This document shows, piece after piece, positions 48,683 to 56,900 of a DNA stretch of 64,000 bases. The notes beneath the pieces are model-generated. The model was not told the DNA's origin and searched no databases. It worked only from the letters and a program-made list of their open reading frames with translations. The position numbers and the translations under genes are program-made. Each line of letters opens with the position of its first letter. Position 1 is the stretch's first letter. This DNA is from Variovorax boronicumulans (GTDB lineage Bacteria; Pseudomonadota; Gammaproteobacteria; Burkholderiales; Burkholderiaceae_C), in contig NZ_JARXVG010000003.1 in NCBI RefSeq assembly GCF_029892485.1, positions 124,001-188,000 of the forward strand, read 5' to 3'.

Positions 48683-50491
48683 ATGGCCATGCGTACTCAC
48701 TATTGCGGTCTTGTGACCGAAGCCCTGTTGGGCCAGACCGTCACCCTTTGCGGCTGGGTCAACCGTCGCCGCGACCACGGTGGCGTGATCTTCATCGACG
48801 TGCGCGACCGCGAAGGTTATGTGCAGGTGGTGTGCGACCCCGATCGCGCCTCCACCTTCGCCGTGGCCGAGAACCTGCGCAACGAGTTCTGCGTGCAGAT
48901 CACCGGCCTCGTGCGTTCGCGCCCCGAAGGCACGACCAACGACAGCCTCAAGAGCGGCAAGATCGAAGTGCTGTGCCACGAGCTCAAGGTGCTCAACCCC
49001 TCGGTCACGCCGCCGTTCCTGCTGGACGACGACAACCTCTCGGAAACCACCCGCCTCACGCACCGCGTGCTCGACCTGCGCCGCCCGGCCATGCAGCGCA
49101 ACATGATGCTGCGCTACAAGGTGACGATGGAGACGCGCAAGTTCCTCGATGCCAACGGCTTCATCGACATCGAGACGCCGATGCTGGGCAAGTCCACGCC
49201 CGAAGGCGCGCGCGACTATCTCGTGCCCAGCCGCGTGCACGACGGCAGCTTCTTCGCGCTTCCGCAGTCGCCCCAGCTCTTCAAGCAGCTGCTGATGGTG
49301 GCCGGCTACGACCGCTACTACCAGATCGTGAAGTGCTTCCGCGACGAAGACCTGCGCGCCGACCGCCAGCCCGAATTCACGCAGATCGACATCGAGACCT
49401 CGTTCCTCGCCGAAGAAGAAATCCGCGAGATGTTCGAAGGGATGATCCGCAACGTGTTCCGCAACGCCGCGGGCATCGACCTGCCGGTGTTCCCGACCAT
49501 GACCTACGGCGACGCGATGTTCAAGTACGGCTCGGACAAGCCCGACCTGCGCGTGAAGCTCGAGTTCACCGAGCTCACCGAGCTCATGAAGCGGGTCGAG
49601 TTCAAGGTGTTCTCGAACGCCGCGACGCAAAAGGATGGCCGCGTGGTCGCATTGCGCGTGCCGGGCGGCGGTGCCGAGGGCGGCCTCTCGCGCGGCGAAA
49701 TCGACGCTTATCAGGAATTCGTCAAGATCTACGGCGCCAAGGGCCTGGCCTACATCAAGGTCAACGACGCATCCGCCGGCCGCGAAGGCCTGCAAAGCCC
49801 GATCGTGAAGAACCTGGACGACGGCACGCTGGCCGAGATCATCGCCCGGACGGGTGCGCGCAACGGCGACATCCTGTTCTTCGGCGCCGACAAGGAAAAG
49901 GTCGTCAACGACGCCATCGGCGCGCTGCGCGTGAAGATCGGCCACAGCGCCTTCGGCAAGAAGGCGGGCCTGTTCGACGACCGCTGGGCACCGCTCTGGG
50001 TGGTCGACTTCCCGATGTTCGAGTTCGACGAGGAAGGCCAGCGCTGGAGCGCCGTGCACCATCCGTTCACCGCACCGAAGGACGGCCATGAAGACCTCAT
50101 GGACACCGCCCCCGAGAAGTGCATCGCCAAGGCCTACGACATGGTGCTCAACGGCATCGAGATGGGCGGCGGTTCGGTGCGTATCCATCGCGAGGAAGTG
50201 CAGAGCAAGGTGTTCCGCGCGCTGAAGATCAGCGCCGAGGACGCGCAGCTCAAGTTCGGCTTCCTGCTGGACGCGCTGCAGTACGGCGCCCCGCCGCATG
50301 GCGGCATCGCCATCGGCCTGGACCGCCTGGTCATGCTGATGACCGGTGCCGAGTCGATCCGCGACGTGATCGCCTTCCCCAAGACCCAGCGCGCGCAAGA
50401 CCTGCTGACGCAGGCGCCGAGTCCGGTCGACGAGAAGCAGCTGCGCGAGCTGCACATCAAGCTGCGCAACACGCCGCAAGCTGCGGCCTGA
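48683..50491 (+). CDS. aspS: AspS, aspartyl-tRNA synthetase
   Basis: Class II synthetase of 602 aa, bacterial type. The OB-fold anticodon-binding domain comes first ([20 protein letters not shown] near the start), then the catalytic core with motif 2 [18 protein letters not shown] (about residues 218-235), the GAD insertion domain (about 290-420) and motif 3 near [16 protein letters not shown]. An ATG two codons downstream is an alternative start. The region after the stop carries the operator-like repeats of the toxin-antitoxin pair. Confidence 0.97.
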   Translation: MAMRTHYCGLVTEALLGQTVTLCGWVNRRRDHGGVIFIDVRDREGYVQVVCDPDRASTFAVAENLRNEFCVQITGLVRSRPEGTTNDSLKSGKIEVLCHELKVLNPSVTPPFLLDDDNLSETTRLTHRVLDLRRPAMQRNMMLRYKVTMETRKFLDANGFIDIETPMLGKSTPEGARDYLVPSRVHDGSFFALPQSPQLFKQLLMVAGYDRYYQIVKCFRDEDLRADRQPEFTQIDIETSFLAEEEIREMFEGMIRNVFRNAAGIDLPVFPTMTYGDAMFKYGSDKPDLRVKLEFTELTELMKRVEFKVFSNAATQKDGRVVALRVPGGGAEGGLSRGEIDAYQEFVKIYGAKGLAYIKVNDASAGREGLQSPIVKNLDDGTLAEIIARTGARNGDILFFGADKEKVVNDAIGALRVKIGHSAFGKKAGLFDDRWAPLWVVDFPMFEFDEEGQRWSAVHHPFTAPKDGHEDLMDTAPEKCIAKAYDMVLNGIEMGGGSVRIHREEVQSKVFRALKISAEDAQLKFGFLLDALQYGAPPHGGIAIGLDRLVMLMTGAESIRDVIAFPKTQRAQDLLTQAPSPVDEKQLRELHIKLRNTPQAAA

Positions 50492-50520
50492 GACCGGCAG
50501 GTTGGCACGGGCAGGGCGAT

Positions 50521-50536
50521 TGGCTAAAATGGCTAA
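50521..50536 (+). promoter_or_regulatory. Candidate operator/promoter of the toxin-antitoxin pair
   Basis: TGGCTAA occurs twice, at 50521-50527 and 50530-50536, spaced by 9 bp. The flanks GAT...ATC add partial dyad symmetry. TAAAAT (50525-50530) inside it could be a -10 element. Repeats of this kind upstream of an antitoxin are typical for autoregulation by the antitoxin-toxin complex. Confidence 0.45.
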
Positions 50537-50555
50537 TCACTTCCCGGAGCCAGCC

Positions 50556-50825
50556 ATGCAGATCACCGCCACCGAAGCCAAGAACCGATTCGGCTACTAC
50601 CTCGGCCAGGCCGAGCGCGAACCGGTGCACGTGATGAAGAACGACCGCGTGGCGGTCGTTCTTGTTTCTGCAGCGCGCTTTGCCGAGCTCGAAGCGCTTG
50701 AAAATCAGAAGTCGATGGCGCAGCGCAAGCGCGAGTTCAACGAGGAATACAAGGACTGGATTGCTGCGCAGAACGAGCTGGTCGAGACGCACGGCATCTT
50801 CGGCGAAAACTTTCGCCCCTGGTAA
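50556..50825 (+). CDS. Hybrid antitoxin: Phd/YefM-like N-terminus with CcdA-like C-terminus
   Basis: Antitoxin of 89 aa. Residues 1-48 (QITATEAKNRFGYYLGQAER, then VAVVLVSAARFAELEAL) match the Phd/YefM DNA-binding and dimerisation fold. Residues 55-89 instead follow the toxin-binding tail of CcdA-family antitoxins, a tryptophan, an Asn-Glu pair and an ending of ETHGIFGENFRPW, like the FIEMNGSFADENRDW end of F-plasmid CcdA. The next gene is a CcdB-type toxin, so the tail and the partner agree. ATG 50556 has a GGAG-type site. It sits between aspS and nudB. Confidence 0.8.
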   Translation: MQITATEAKNRFGYYLGQAEREPVHVMKNDRVAVVLVSAARFAELEALENQKSMAQRKREFNEEYKDWIAAQNELVETHGIFGENFRPW

Positions 50826-50831
50826 GCACCT

Positions 50832-51149
50832 GTGGCGCAATTCGACATTTACGCCAATCCCGACAAGGCCCAACGCACCGCATTCCCGTGGTGCGTCGAC
50901 ATGCAAAGCGACCTGCTCGGCGTGTTGCCGACGCGGTTGGTCATGCCGCTGACCACCCAGAAGTACCTGCCGGCCAAGGCGCCGCGCCGGCTGTGTCCGC
51001 TCGTCCAATGGGACGGCGAGACTTTTTTTGCGTTGCCTCAGATGACCGCGCCTTTCCGGGTGAAAGACCTGGGCACCGCGAAAGGCAATGTGCGCCTGGC
51101 GTCGAATGACCTGGTGGCTGCGCTCGACGCGGTCATCAGCGGCGTCTGA
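50832..51149 (+). CDS. ccdB: CcdB-family gyrase-poison toxin
   Basis: Toxin of 105 aa in the CcdB family, which poisons DNA gyrase GyrA. The core FPWCVDMQSDLLG and PTRLVMPL aligns with CcdB residues VDVQSD...RRMVIPL. The C-terminus (LDAVISGV) lacks the Trp-Gly-Ile ending of the F-plasmid toxin but resembles the ending of chromosomal CcdB proteins that I recall as ending TGI, so activity is plausible. GTG at 50832 is 6 bp after the antitoxin stop; the pair is co-transcribed. Confidence 0.85.
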   Translation: MAQFDIYANPDKAQRTAFPWCVDMQSDLLGVLPTRLVMPLTTQKYLPAKAPRRLCPLVQWDGETFFALPQMTAPFRVKDLGTAKGNVRLASNDLVAALDAVISGV

Positions 51150-51157
51150 ACACTGCT

Positions 51158-51619
51158 GTGAAGCCATTCAAGATTCCCGAATCGGTGCTGGTCGTGATCC
51201 ATACGCCGGCGCTCGATGTGTTGCTGATCCGGCGTGCCGATGCCAACGAGTTCTGGCAATCGGTCACCGGCAGCAAGGACACGGTCGATGAGCCGCTCGC
51301 GCTCACCGCGGCGCGCGAGGTGGCCGAGGAAACCGGCATCGAATGCGGCGAGGGCACCGTGCTGGCCTCGCAGCTGGTCGACTGGCAGCTGCGCAACATC
51401 TACGAGATCTACCCGGGCTGGCGCGCGCGCTACGAGCCCGGCATCACGCACAACACCGAGCACCTGTTCGGCCTCTGCGTGCCCGAGCGAATGACGCCCC
51501 GGCTCGATCCGCGCGAACACACAGACTGGAAATGGCTGCCGTACCGCGAGGCGGCCGATGCCTGTTTTTCCCCGTCGAACGCCGAAGCCATTCTGTTGCT
51601 GCCAGAATTTGCGCGATGA
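51158..51619 (+). CDS. nudB: NudB, dihydroneopterin triphosphate diphosphatase
   Basis: Nudix hydrolase of 153 aa that removes pyrophosphate from dihydroneopterin triphosphate in folate synthesis. The box runs GSKDTVDE to REVAEETGI (about residues 38-61), and FWQSVTGSKD plus the conserved HTEHLFGL-like NTEHLFGLCV match NudB. The GTG start at 51158 is 8 bp after ccdB. Position after aspS is usual; the folE gene lies about 0.8 kb on, giving two folate/pterin steps close together. Confidence 0.9.
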   Translation: MKPFKIPESVLVVIHTPALDVLLIRRADANEFWQSVTGSKDTVDEPLALTAAREVAEETGIECGEGTVLASQLVDWQLRNIYEIYPGWRARYEPGITHNTEHLFGLCVPERMTPRLDPREHTDWKWLPYREAADACFSPSNAEAILLLPEFAR

Positions 51620-52383
51620 ACCAGCCGGCAGCATCCGCAGCGCACAACCTCCGGGTCGCGACCTACAACATCCACAAGGGTGTGCAGGGCATCGGGCCCG
51701 CCCGGCGCCTGGAGATCCACAACCTCGGCCACGCCATCGAACAACTCGATGCCGACATCATCTGCCTGCAAGAGGTGCGCAAGATGAACCGCCAGGCTGC
51801 GGCCCGCTTCGCGCGCTGGCCCGAGCTGCCCCAGGCCGACTTCCTCGCACCCGAGGGCTACACCGCGGTCTACGAGACCAACGCCGTCACCCGCCATGGC
51901 GAGCACGGCAATGCGCTGCTCACGCGCTGGCCCGTGATCCGCACCGGCCACCAGGACATCTCCGACCACCGCTTCGAGCAACGCGGGCTGCTGCACGTCG
52001 TGATCGACGTCGAAGGCCAGCCGGTGCATGCCATCGTGGTGCACCTGGGCCTCATCAAGGGCAGCCGCGTGCGGCAGATCGCGCGCCTGCGCGAGTTCAT
52101 CGACCGCGAGGTGCCGGCCGACGAGGCGGTGGTGGTAGCCGGCGATTTCAACGACTGGGGTGCGCGCATGCGCTACGCCATGAACGCAATGGGCCTGCGC
52201 GATGCCAGCGACCTGCGCGGCCCGCGCACGCTCACCTACCCCTCGCGGCTGCCGGTGGCGCAGCTCGATTTCGTCTACGGCCGCAAGCTCGAACCGCTCT
52301 CTTGCACCGTGCCGCGTGGCCCGATCTGGGCCCGCATGTCCGATCACCTGCCGCTGGTAGCCGATTTCTCGCTACCTAATTGA
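51616..52383 (+). CDS. Endonuclease/exonuclease/phosphatase-family protein
   Basis: Metal-dependent EEP-fold hydrolase of 255 aa. The fold signatures are visible: VATYNIHKGVQG at the start, DIICLQEVR with the metal-binding Glu, VVAGDFNDWG, and the catalytic SDHLPLVAD near the C-terminus. Substrate may be DNA, a phosphoinositide-like or other phosphodiester; in relatives it precedes a cardiolipin synthase-like gene. ATG 51616 overlaps the nudB stop by 4 bp. Confidence 0.92.
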   Translation: MNQPAASAAHNLRVATYNIHKGVQGIGPARRLEIHNLGHAIEQLDADIICLQEVRKMNRQAAARFARWPELPQADFLAPEGYTAVYETNAVTRHGEHGNALLTRWPVIRTGHQDISDHRFEQRGLLHVVIDVEGQPVHAIVVHLGLIKGSRVRQIARLREFIDREVPADEAVVVAGDFNDWGARMRYAMNAMGLRDASDLRGPRTLTYPSRLPVAQLDFVYGRKLEPLSCTVPRGPIWARMSDHLPLVADFSLPN

Positions 52384-52387
52384 TAGC
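52371..52387. repeat. 17-nt GCTA...TAGC intergenic element (copy 2)
   Basis: GCTACCTAATTGATAGC, same length and ends as copy 1 at 42023-42039, overlapping the last codons of the EEP gene. After both copies there is a G/C-rich stretch containing TTGCAG (42073 region and 52411-52416). Confidence 0.4.
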
Positions 52388-52443
52388 ATCTCTCCGAGAA
52401 GGGGCGGGCATTGCAGCCCGAATGCCCTGGAGTCATTCACTGG

Positions 52444-52449
52444 TACGAT
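52444..52449 (+). promoter_or_regulatory. -10-like element 7 nt before folE
   Basis: TACGAT followed by CCCCGCC and the folE ATG at 52457. No ribosome-binding site is present, so a leaderless transcript is possible. Confidence 0.35.
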
Positions 52450-52456
52450 CCCCGCC

Positions 52457-53188
52457 ATGCTGAGGAAAACCGACGTCGAACCGCTCCCCGATCGAAAAGA
52501 CGATGACGAGGGCACCCCCGTCTCCGTCAAGATCCGCGAGCGCCTGACCGCAGCGCGAAAGCGCTTCAACGCCAACGACAACATCGCCGAGTTCATCCAG
52601 CCCGGCGAACTGGAGTCGCTGCTCGACGAGGTCGAGGTCAAGATGAAGGCCGTGCTCGAGAGCCTCGTCATCGACGTGGCGAACGACCACAACACCGACA
52701 ACACCGCGCGCCGCGTGGCCAAGATGTACCTCAACGAGGTATTTCGCGGCCGCTACGTGCCGCCGCCCGCGCTCACCGAATTCCCCAACGCCGAGCACCT
52801 GAACGAGCTGATGATCGTCGGCCCGATCACCGTGCGCAGCGCCTGCTCGCACCACTTCTGCCCGATCATCGGCAAGCTCTGGATCGGCGTGATGCCCAAC
52901 GAGCACACCAACGTGATCGGCCTGTCGAAGTACGCGCGCCTGGCCGAATGGGTCATGGGCCGTCCGCAGATCCAGGAAGAAGCCGTGGTGCAACTGGCCG
53001 ACCTGATCCAGGAAAAGACGCAGCCCGACGGCCTCGCGCTCGTCATGGAAGCCGAACACTTCTGCATGGCCTGGCGCGGCGTGAAGGAAATGGACAGCAA
53101 GATGATCAACTCCGTGATGCGCGGCGTGTTTCTGAAGGACCCGAGCCTGCGCCGCGAATTCCTTTCCCTGTTGCCCAGAAAGAGCTGA
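52457..53188 (+). CDS. folE: FolE, GTP cyclohydrolase I
   Basis: Converts GTP to 7,8-dihydroneopterin triphosphate, first step of folate and pterin synthesis. At 243 aa, the catalytic core runs from about residue 55. Zinc ligands are Cys130 and His133 (in ACSHHFCP) and the later Cys in EAEHFCMAWRG. Canonical enzymes have CEHH; here Ser131 replaces the Glu, and the segment MINSVMRGVF replaces the usual T-rich loop, so it is a divergent member or paralogue. The BLUF gene begins 2 bp after its stop. Confidence 0.88.
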   Translation: MLRKTDVEPLPDRKDDDEGTPVSVKIRERLTAARKRFNANDNIAEFIQPGELESLLDEVEVKMKAVLESLVIDVANDHNTDNTARRVAKMYLNEVFRGRYVPPPALTEFPNAEHLNELMIVGPITVRSACSHHFCPIIGKLWIGVMPNEHTNVIGLSKYARLAEWVMGRPQIQEEAVVQLADLIQEKTQPDGLALVMEAEHFCMAWRGVKEMDSKMINSVMRGVFLKDPSLRREFLSLLPRKS

Positions 53189-53190
53189 AC

Positions 53191-53613
53191 ATGCTGGTCC
53201 GTCTTCTCTACGCGAGCCGCGCCGTCGACACCAGCCCCGCGGCCATCGAGGCGATCCTTGCGAAATCGCGCACGCACAACCCGGCGTGCGGCATCACCGG
53301 CATCCTCTGCTATGGCGCCGGCACCTTTCTGCAGGCGATCGAGGGCGGGCGCGACGCCATCAGCGATCTCTACGGCCACATCCAGCGCGATGCGCGCCAT
53401 AAAGACGTGGTGCTGCTGCACTATGAAGAAATCTCCGAGCGCCGTTTCGGCGGCTGGACGATGGGGCAGGTCAACCTCTCGAAGCTCAATGCCTCGACGC
53501 TGCTCAAGTATTCCGAGAAGCCCGAGCTCGACCCGTACAAGGTCTCGGGCAAGGTCTCGCTGGCGCTGCTGGAAGAACTGATGGCCACCGCCGCCATCGT
53601 CGGCCGCCACTAG
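53191..53613 (+). CDS. BLUF-domain blue-light photoreceptor
   Basis: Short BLUF protein of 140 aa. FAD-binding and signalling residues are in place: Tyr7 (LLYAS), Asn30 (HNPACGITG), Gln48 (TFLQAIEGG), and Trp89/Met91 in GGWTMGQ. Stand-alone BLUF proteins sense blue light and act through partner proteins. The only downstream extension is about 40 residues, with no output domain. It starts 2 bp after folE, so it is very likely co-translated with it. A link between light sensing and pterin supply is inference. Confidence 0.9.
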   Translation: MLVRLLYASRAVDTSPAAIEAILAKSRTHNPACGITGILCYGAGTFLQAIEGGRDAISDLYGHIQRDARHKDVVLLHYEEISERRFGGWTMGQVNLSKLNASTLLKYSEKPELDPYKVSGKVSLALLEELMATAAIVGRH

Positions 53614-53622
53614 TCTTCAGGG

Positions 53623-54504
53623 GTGCCGCTTTCCGCCTTCGCGCTGATCCTGCTGGCCGGGGTCATTCATGCCAGCTGGAACATTGCCGCCAAGAAGGCG
53701 AACGGTGATGCGCGCTTCGCGTTCCAGAGCGGCGTGTTCATGGCCGTGGTGTGGGCGCCCGTGGGCATCACGCTGGGCTGGAGCGTCGTGCCGACCTGGG
53801 GCGCGAAGGAGTGGGGCTTCATCGCGCTGAGCGGCGTACTGCACGTCTTCTATTACGTCGTGCTGCTGCGCGGCTACCGCAAGTCAGACCTCACGGTGGT
53901 GTATCCGCTGGCGCGCGGCTCGGGGCCGCTGCTGTCGTCGTTGGTGGCTATCCTGTTCCTCGGCGAGAAGATCAGCCTCGTCGGCGTGGCCGGCATCTTC
54001 GGCGTGGTGCTCGGCGTGTTCCTCGTCGCCGGCGGGCCGCGCCTGTTCCACAAGAAGCACGACCCGGTGCAGCGCGAGCGGGTGCAGAAGGGCATCCGCT
54101 ACGGTGTGCTGACGGGTGCGTTCATTGCGGCCTACACGGTGACCGACAGCTACGCGGTCAAGTTCCTCGCGATGTCGCCGATCCTGCTCGACTACATGAG
54201 CAACTTCGTGCGCCTCGTGCTGCTGCTCCCGGCTGCGCTGCACGACCGTGCGACGACCGCGCGCATGTGGCGCGCGCAATGGAAGTACGCGCTGCTGGTG
54301 GCAGCGATCAGCCCGGTTTCGTATGTGCTGGTGCTGTACGCGGTACAGCAGGCGCCGATCTCGCACGTTGCGCCGGCACGCGAGGTCTCGATGCTGTTCG
54401 CCGCGCTGATCGGCGGCCACCTGCTGCGCGAAGGCGACCGGATGCTGCGTCTGCTCGGTGCGCTCTTCATCGCCGCGGGCGTCGTGGCGCTCGCGCTGGG
54501 GTGA
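53623..54504 (+). CDS. EamA/DMT-family transporter
   Basis: Membrane protein of 293 aa with about ten hydrophobic segments in two EamA halves. Conserved features are HASWNIAAKKANGD near the start, YPLARGSGPLLSSLVAILFL in the first half, and the second EamA repeat after residue 155. Probably exports a small metabolite; substrate unknown. GTG start at 53623, 9 bp after the BLUF stop. It ends GTGA overlapping a possible start of the next gene. Confidence 0.85.
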   Translation: MPLSAFALILLAGVIHASWNIAAKKANGDARFAFQSGVFMAVVWAPVGITLGWSVVPTWGAKEWGFIALSGVLHVFYYVVLLRGYRKSDLTVVYPLARGSGPLLSSLVAILFLGEKISLVGVAGIFGVVLGVFLVAGGPRLFHKKHDPVQRERVQKGIRYGVLTGAFIAAYTVTDSYAVKFLAMSPILLDYMSNFVRLVLLLPAALHDRATTARMWRAQWKYALLVAAISPVSYVLVLYAVQQAPISHVAPAREVSMLFAALIGGHLLREGDRMLRLLGALFIAAGVVALALG

Positions 54505-54515
54505 GCAGGCCGGCC

Positions 54516-55337
54516 ATGCTCTTCGGCTGCGATTTCTCGAGCGCACCGACCACCCGCAAGCCAATCGTGGTGGCTGTCGGGGAAATCGCCGGGCCAGGCA
54601 GCGTCGCGCTCACGGGCCTGCAGCGTTTTGCGACGCTCGACGCCTGGAGCCGATGGCTGCGCGAAACGCCGGCATGGGTCGGCGGTTTCGACTTTCCGTT
54701 CAGCCTGCCGCGCGAACTCGTCGAGCACCTGAAATGGCCGACGGAGTGGGCGCCGCTGATGACGCACTACGCGAGCCTGAGCCGCGCCGAGATCCGCGAG
54801 ACCTTCGCTGGCTTCTGCGCCGCCCGGCCGGTCGGCGGCAAGTTCGCGCACCGGGCCACCGACGGGCCCGCGGGTTCGAGCACATCGATGAAGTGGGTCA
54901 ACCCGCCGGTCGCCTTCATGCTGCATGCCGGCGTGCCGCCGCTGGTGGCTGCCGGGGCCGGCCTTCCGGGCCTGCACATCGGCGACCAAAACGGCCGTAT
55001 CGCGCTGGAGGCCTACCCGGGCCTGCTGGCGCGCGAGCTGATCGGGCGCCGCAGCTACAAGAGCGACGAGTCGGCAAAGCAGACGCCCGAGCGGCTCGCC
55101 GCCCGCACCGACCTGCTCGCCGCGCTGGAGGCGGGCACCACACGGCTGGGCTTGCGGCTGCTGCTGGATGCCGAACGGCGTGCCGAATTGCTCCTCGACG
55201 GCCGCGGGGACGATCTCGATGCCGTGCTTTGTCTGCTGCAGGCCGCCTGGGGGCTCGAACGGGCCGCGAGCCCGGGCCCGGGCTACGGATTGCCAGCGTC
55301 CTTCGACCCGCTTGAAGGATGGATCGTCACGGCTTGA
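54516..55337 (+). CDS. DUF429-family protein (predicted RNase H-fold nuclease)
   Basis: Protein of 273 aa in the DUF429 family, thought to share an RNase H-like fold. It starts MLFGCDFSSAP, with an early Asp as expected for that fold; WVGGFDFPFSLPRELVEHL and the acidic GDDLDAVLCLLQAAW near the C-terminus follow. ATG 54516 fits the family start; a GTG at 54501 that overlaps the EamA stop (GTGA) is possible. No established substrate. Confidence 0.83.
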   Translation: MLFGCDFSSAPTTRKPIVVAVGEIAGPGSVALTGLQRFATLDAWSRWLRETPAWVGGFDFPFSLPRELVEHLKWPTEWAPLMTHYASLSRAEIRETFAGFCAARPVGGKFAHRATDGPAGSSTSMKWVNPPVAFMLHAGVPPLVAAGAGLPGLHIGDQNGRIALEAYPGLLARELIGRRSYKSDESAKQTPERLAARTDLLAALEAGTTRLGLRLLLDAERRAELLLDGRGDDLDAVLCLLQAAWGLERAASPGPGYGLPASFDPLEGWIVTA

Positions 55338-55457
55338 GCCTTGTTGTCCTACGTTGCTTCGAGCCTCCGGCGACGCTCCGCCGCGCCGTACGGCCACTAG
55401 ATTGAAGGAAGTGGGCCATCTTGCCCACCCGTGTCATCTACTCAGGAAGGAACCGAT

Positions 55458-55655
55458 ATGAACAAGGACCAAGTGGCAGGCCGCGTCGAGGAAGCCAAGG
55501 GCAAGCTCAAGGAAGTGACCGGCAAGGTCGTCGGCAATGAGAGGCTCGAGGGCGAAGGCGTGGGCGACCAGGCCGCCGGCAAGGTACAGAAGACCTACGG
55601 CGACGTGAAGGAAAAGGCCAAGGACGCCATCAAGTCGGGCGCCGACAAGCTGTGA
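55458..55655 (+). CDS. CsbD-family stress protein
   Basis: Small hydrophilic protein of 65 aa. It starts NKDQVAGRVEEAKGKLKEVTG, the CsbD signature, and is rich in Lys, Glu, Ala and Gly. CsbD proteins accumulate in general stress; the biochemical role is unknown. AGGAAGG precedes the ATG. A strong terminator follows at 55664-55694. It opens a cluster of stress and envelope genes. Confidence 0.93.
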   Translation: MNKDQVAGRVEEAKGKLKEVTGKVVGNERLEGEGVGDQAAGKVQKTYGDVKEKAKDAIKSGADKL

Positions 55656-55663
55656 CCGACCCA

Positions 55664-55694
55664 GGTTGCGCCGCACCAGGCGCAACCCTTTTCT
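55664..55694 (+). terminator. Rho-independent terminator after the CsbD gene
   Basis: GGTTGCGCC (55664-55672), a 6-nt loop and GGCGCAACC (55679-55687) form a perfect 9-bp stem followed by CTTTTCTC. It separates CsbD from the BON lipoprotein gene. Confidence 0.85.
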
Positions 55695-55733
55695 CGTTCC
55701 ATTTCCATGCGAACGATCGACAGGAGGATTTCA

Positions 55734-56252
55734 ATGAACAAACCCCATCCACCCATCGCCATGCCGTCTTCGCGCGCATGGCTCGCCGTGCTCGTGGCCG
55801 GTGCCGCGCTGACGCTGGCTGCCTGCGACAAGTCGGACAACCGCACGGCCGGTGAAAAGCTGGACAGCGCGGTCGCCAAGACCGAGCAAGCGGCCGAAAC
55901 CGCTGCCACCAAGACTGGGGAAGCCGTGAAGGATGCCAAGGCGAAGGTCGATGCCTCCGGAACCACCTCCGAGGTGAAGGAAGGCATGGCCAACGTGAAG
56001 GCGGCTGCCAAGGACGCTGGCGCCGCCGTGAGCGCGACGGTGGACGACGCGGCCATCACCGCATCGGTGTCCGCGGGCCTCGCGAAGGATCCGGACCTGA
56101 GCGCGATCAAGATCAACGTGGACACCAAGGGCGGTGCCGTGAGCCTGAAGGGGCCGGCACCCACGGCAGCGGCAAAGGCCCGCGCCGAGGAAATCGCCAA
56201 GGGCGTGCAGGGCGTGACCTCGGTGAGCAACGAACTTGAAGTGAAGAGCTGA
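55734..56252 (+). CDS. BON-domain lipoprotein
   Basis: Predicted lipoprotein of 172 aa. The signal ends in the lipobox LAAC, with lipidated Cys31. A Lys/Ala-rich helical region (residues about 38-100, with repeated VKDAKAK- and VKAAAKDAG-like units) resembles apolipoprotein-type or LEA-like helices, and a BON domain (about 105-170) has the pattern DLSAIKINVDTKGGAVSLKG. BON domains bind membranes or peptidoglycan in osmotic or envelope stress proteins such as OsmY. AGGAGGA precedes ATG 55734. Confidence 0.9.
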   Translation: MNKPHPPIAMPSSRAWLAVLVAGAALTLAACDKSDNRTAGEKLDSAVAKTEQAAETAATKTGEAVKDAKAKVDASGTTSEVKEGMANVKAAAKDAGAAVSATVDDAAITASVSAGLAKDPDLSAIKINVDTKGGAVSLKGPAPTAAAKARAEEIAKGVQGVTSVSNELEVKS

Positions 56253-56273
56253 TCGTTCAGCTCCGCCCCAATG

Positions 56274-56300
56274 AAAAAGCCCGGTTCGTCCGGGCTTTTT
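56274..56300. terminator. Strong bidirectional terminator between BON and ferritin-like genes
   Basis: AAAAAGCCCGG (56274-56284), loop TTCGT and CCGGGCTTTTT (56290-56300): an 11-bp perfect stem whose ends give a T run on both strands. It serves the convergent BON lipoprotein and ferritin-like genes. Confidence 0.9.
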
Positions 56301-56336
56301 CATGGGCGGGCCGCTGGGGCCCGGGTGTTCGGCCGG

Positions 56337-56900
56337 TCAGTGGCCCAGCCAGTCCTTCAACTCGTCGGCATGCTCTTCCTCGTCAGAAAGAATGTCTTCG
56401 AGCATGCGGCGGGTGGTCGGGTCCTTGTCGCCGATCAGCGCGATCATCTGGCGGTACGTCTCGACGGCAATGCGTTCGGCCACGAGGTTGGCGCGCACCA
56501 TGGCCTGCAGGTCGGTCGATTCGTCGTAGGCCGCATGGCTGCGTTCCAACAAATGGGTCGGCGCGAAATCGGGCTCGCCACCCAGCTGCACGATGCGCTC
56601 GGCAATGCGATCGGCGTGGGCCGATTCTTCGTTGGCATGCACCAGGAACTCTTCGGCGATCGCCGGGGACTCGACGCCATTGGCGGTGAAGTAGTGCCGC
56701 TTGTAGCGCAGCACGCAGACGAGTTCGGTGGCGAGCGCGTCGTTCAGCAGCTTGACGACGTCGTCGCGCCACGGCCCGTAGCTCGGTGTGACGGCGCCTT
56801 CGTCGAGGCTCTTGCCGGCGGCGTCGATGGCGTTCTGGTCGAGCACCAGGGGCTCGTACGGCTGCGCTGCGCTGCGGGATGAGGAAGCGTCTGCATTCAT
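56337..56900 (-). CDS. Ferritin-like (bacterioferritin-type) protein
   Basis: Four-helix ferritin-like protein of 187 aa. Di-iron ligands are visible in pairs: Glu in ALATELVCVLRY, Glu and His in ANEESAHADR, Glu in VAERIAVETY, and Glu/His in SDEEEHADEL. The core resembles bacterioferritin, with an N-terminal extension of about 45 aa. Likely iron storage or peroxide protection. ATG 56900 overlaps the upstream stop by 4 bp; a longer frame is shadow. Confidence 0.87.
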   Translation of the reverse strand: MNADASSSRSAAQPYEPLVLDQNAIDAAGKSLDEGAVTPSYGPWRDDVVKLLNDALATELVCVLRYKRHYFTANGVESPAIAEEFLVHANEESAHADRIAERIVQLGGEPDFAPTHLLERSHAAYDESTDLQAMVRANLVAERIAVETYRQMIALIGDKDPTTRRMLEDILSDEEEHADELKDWLGH

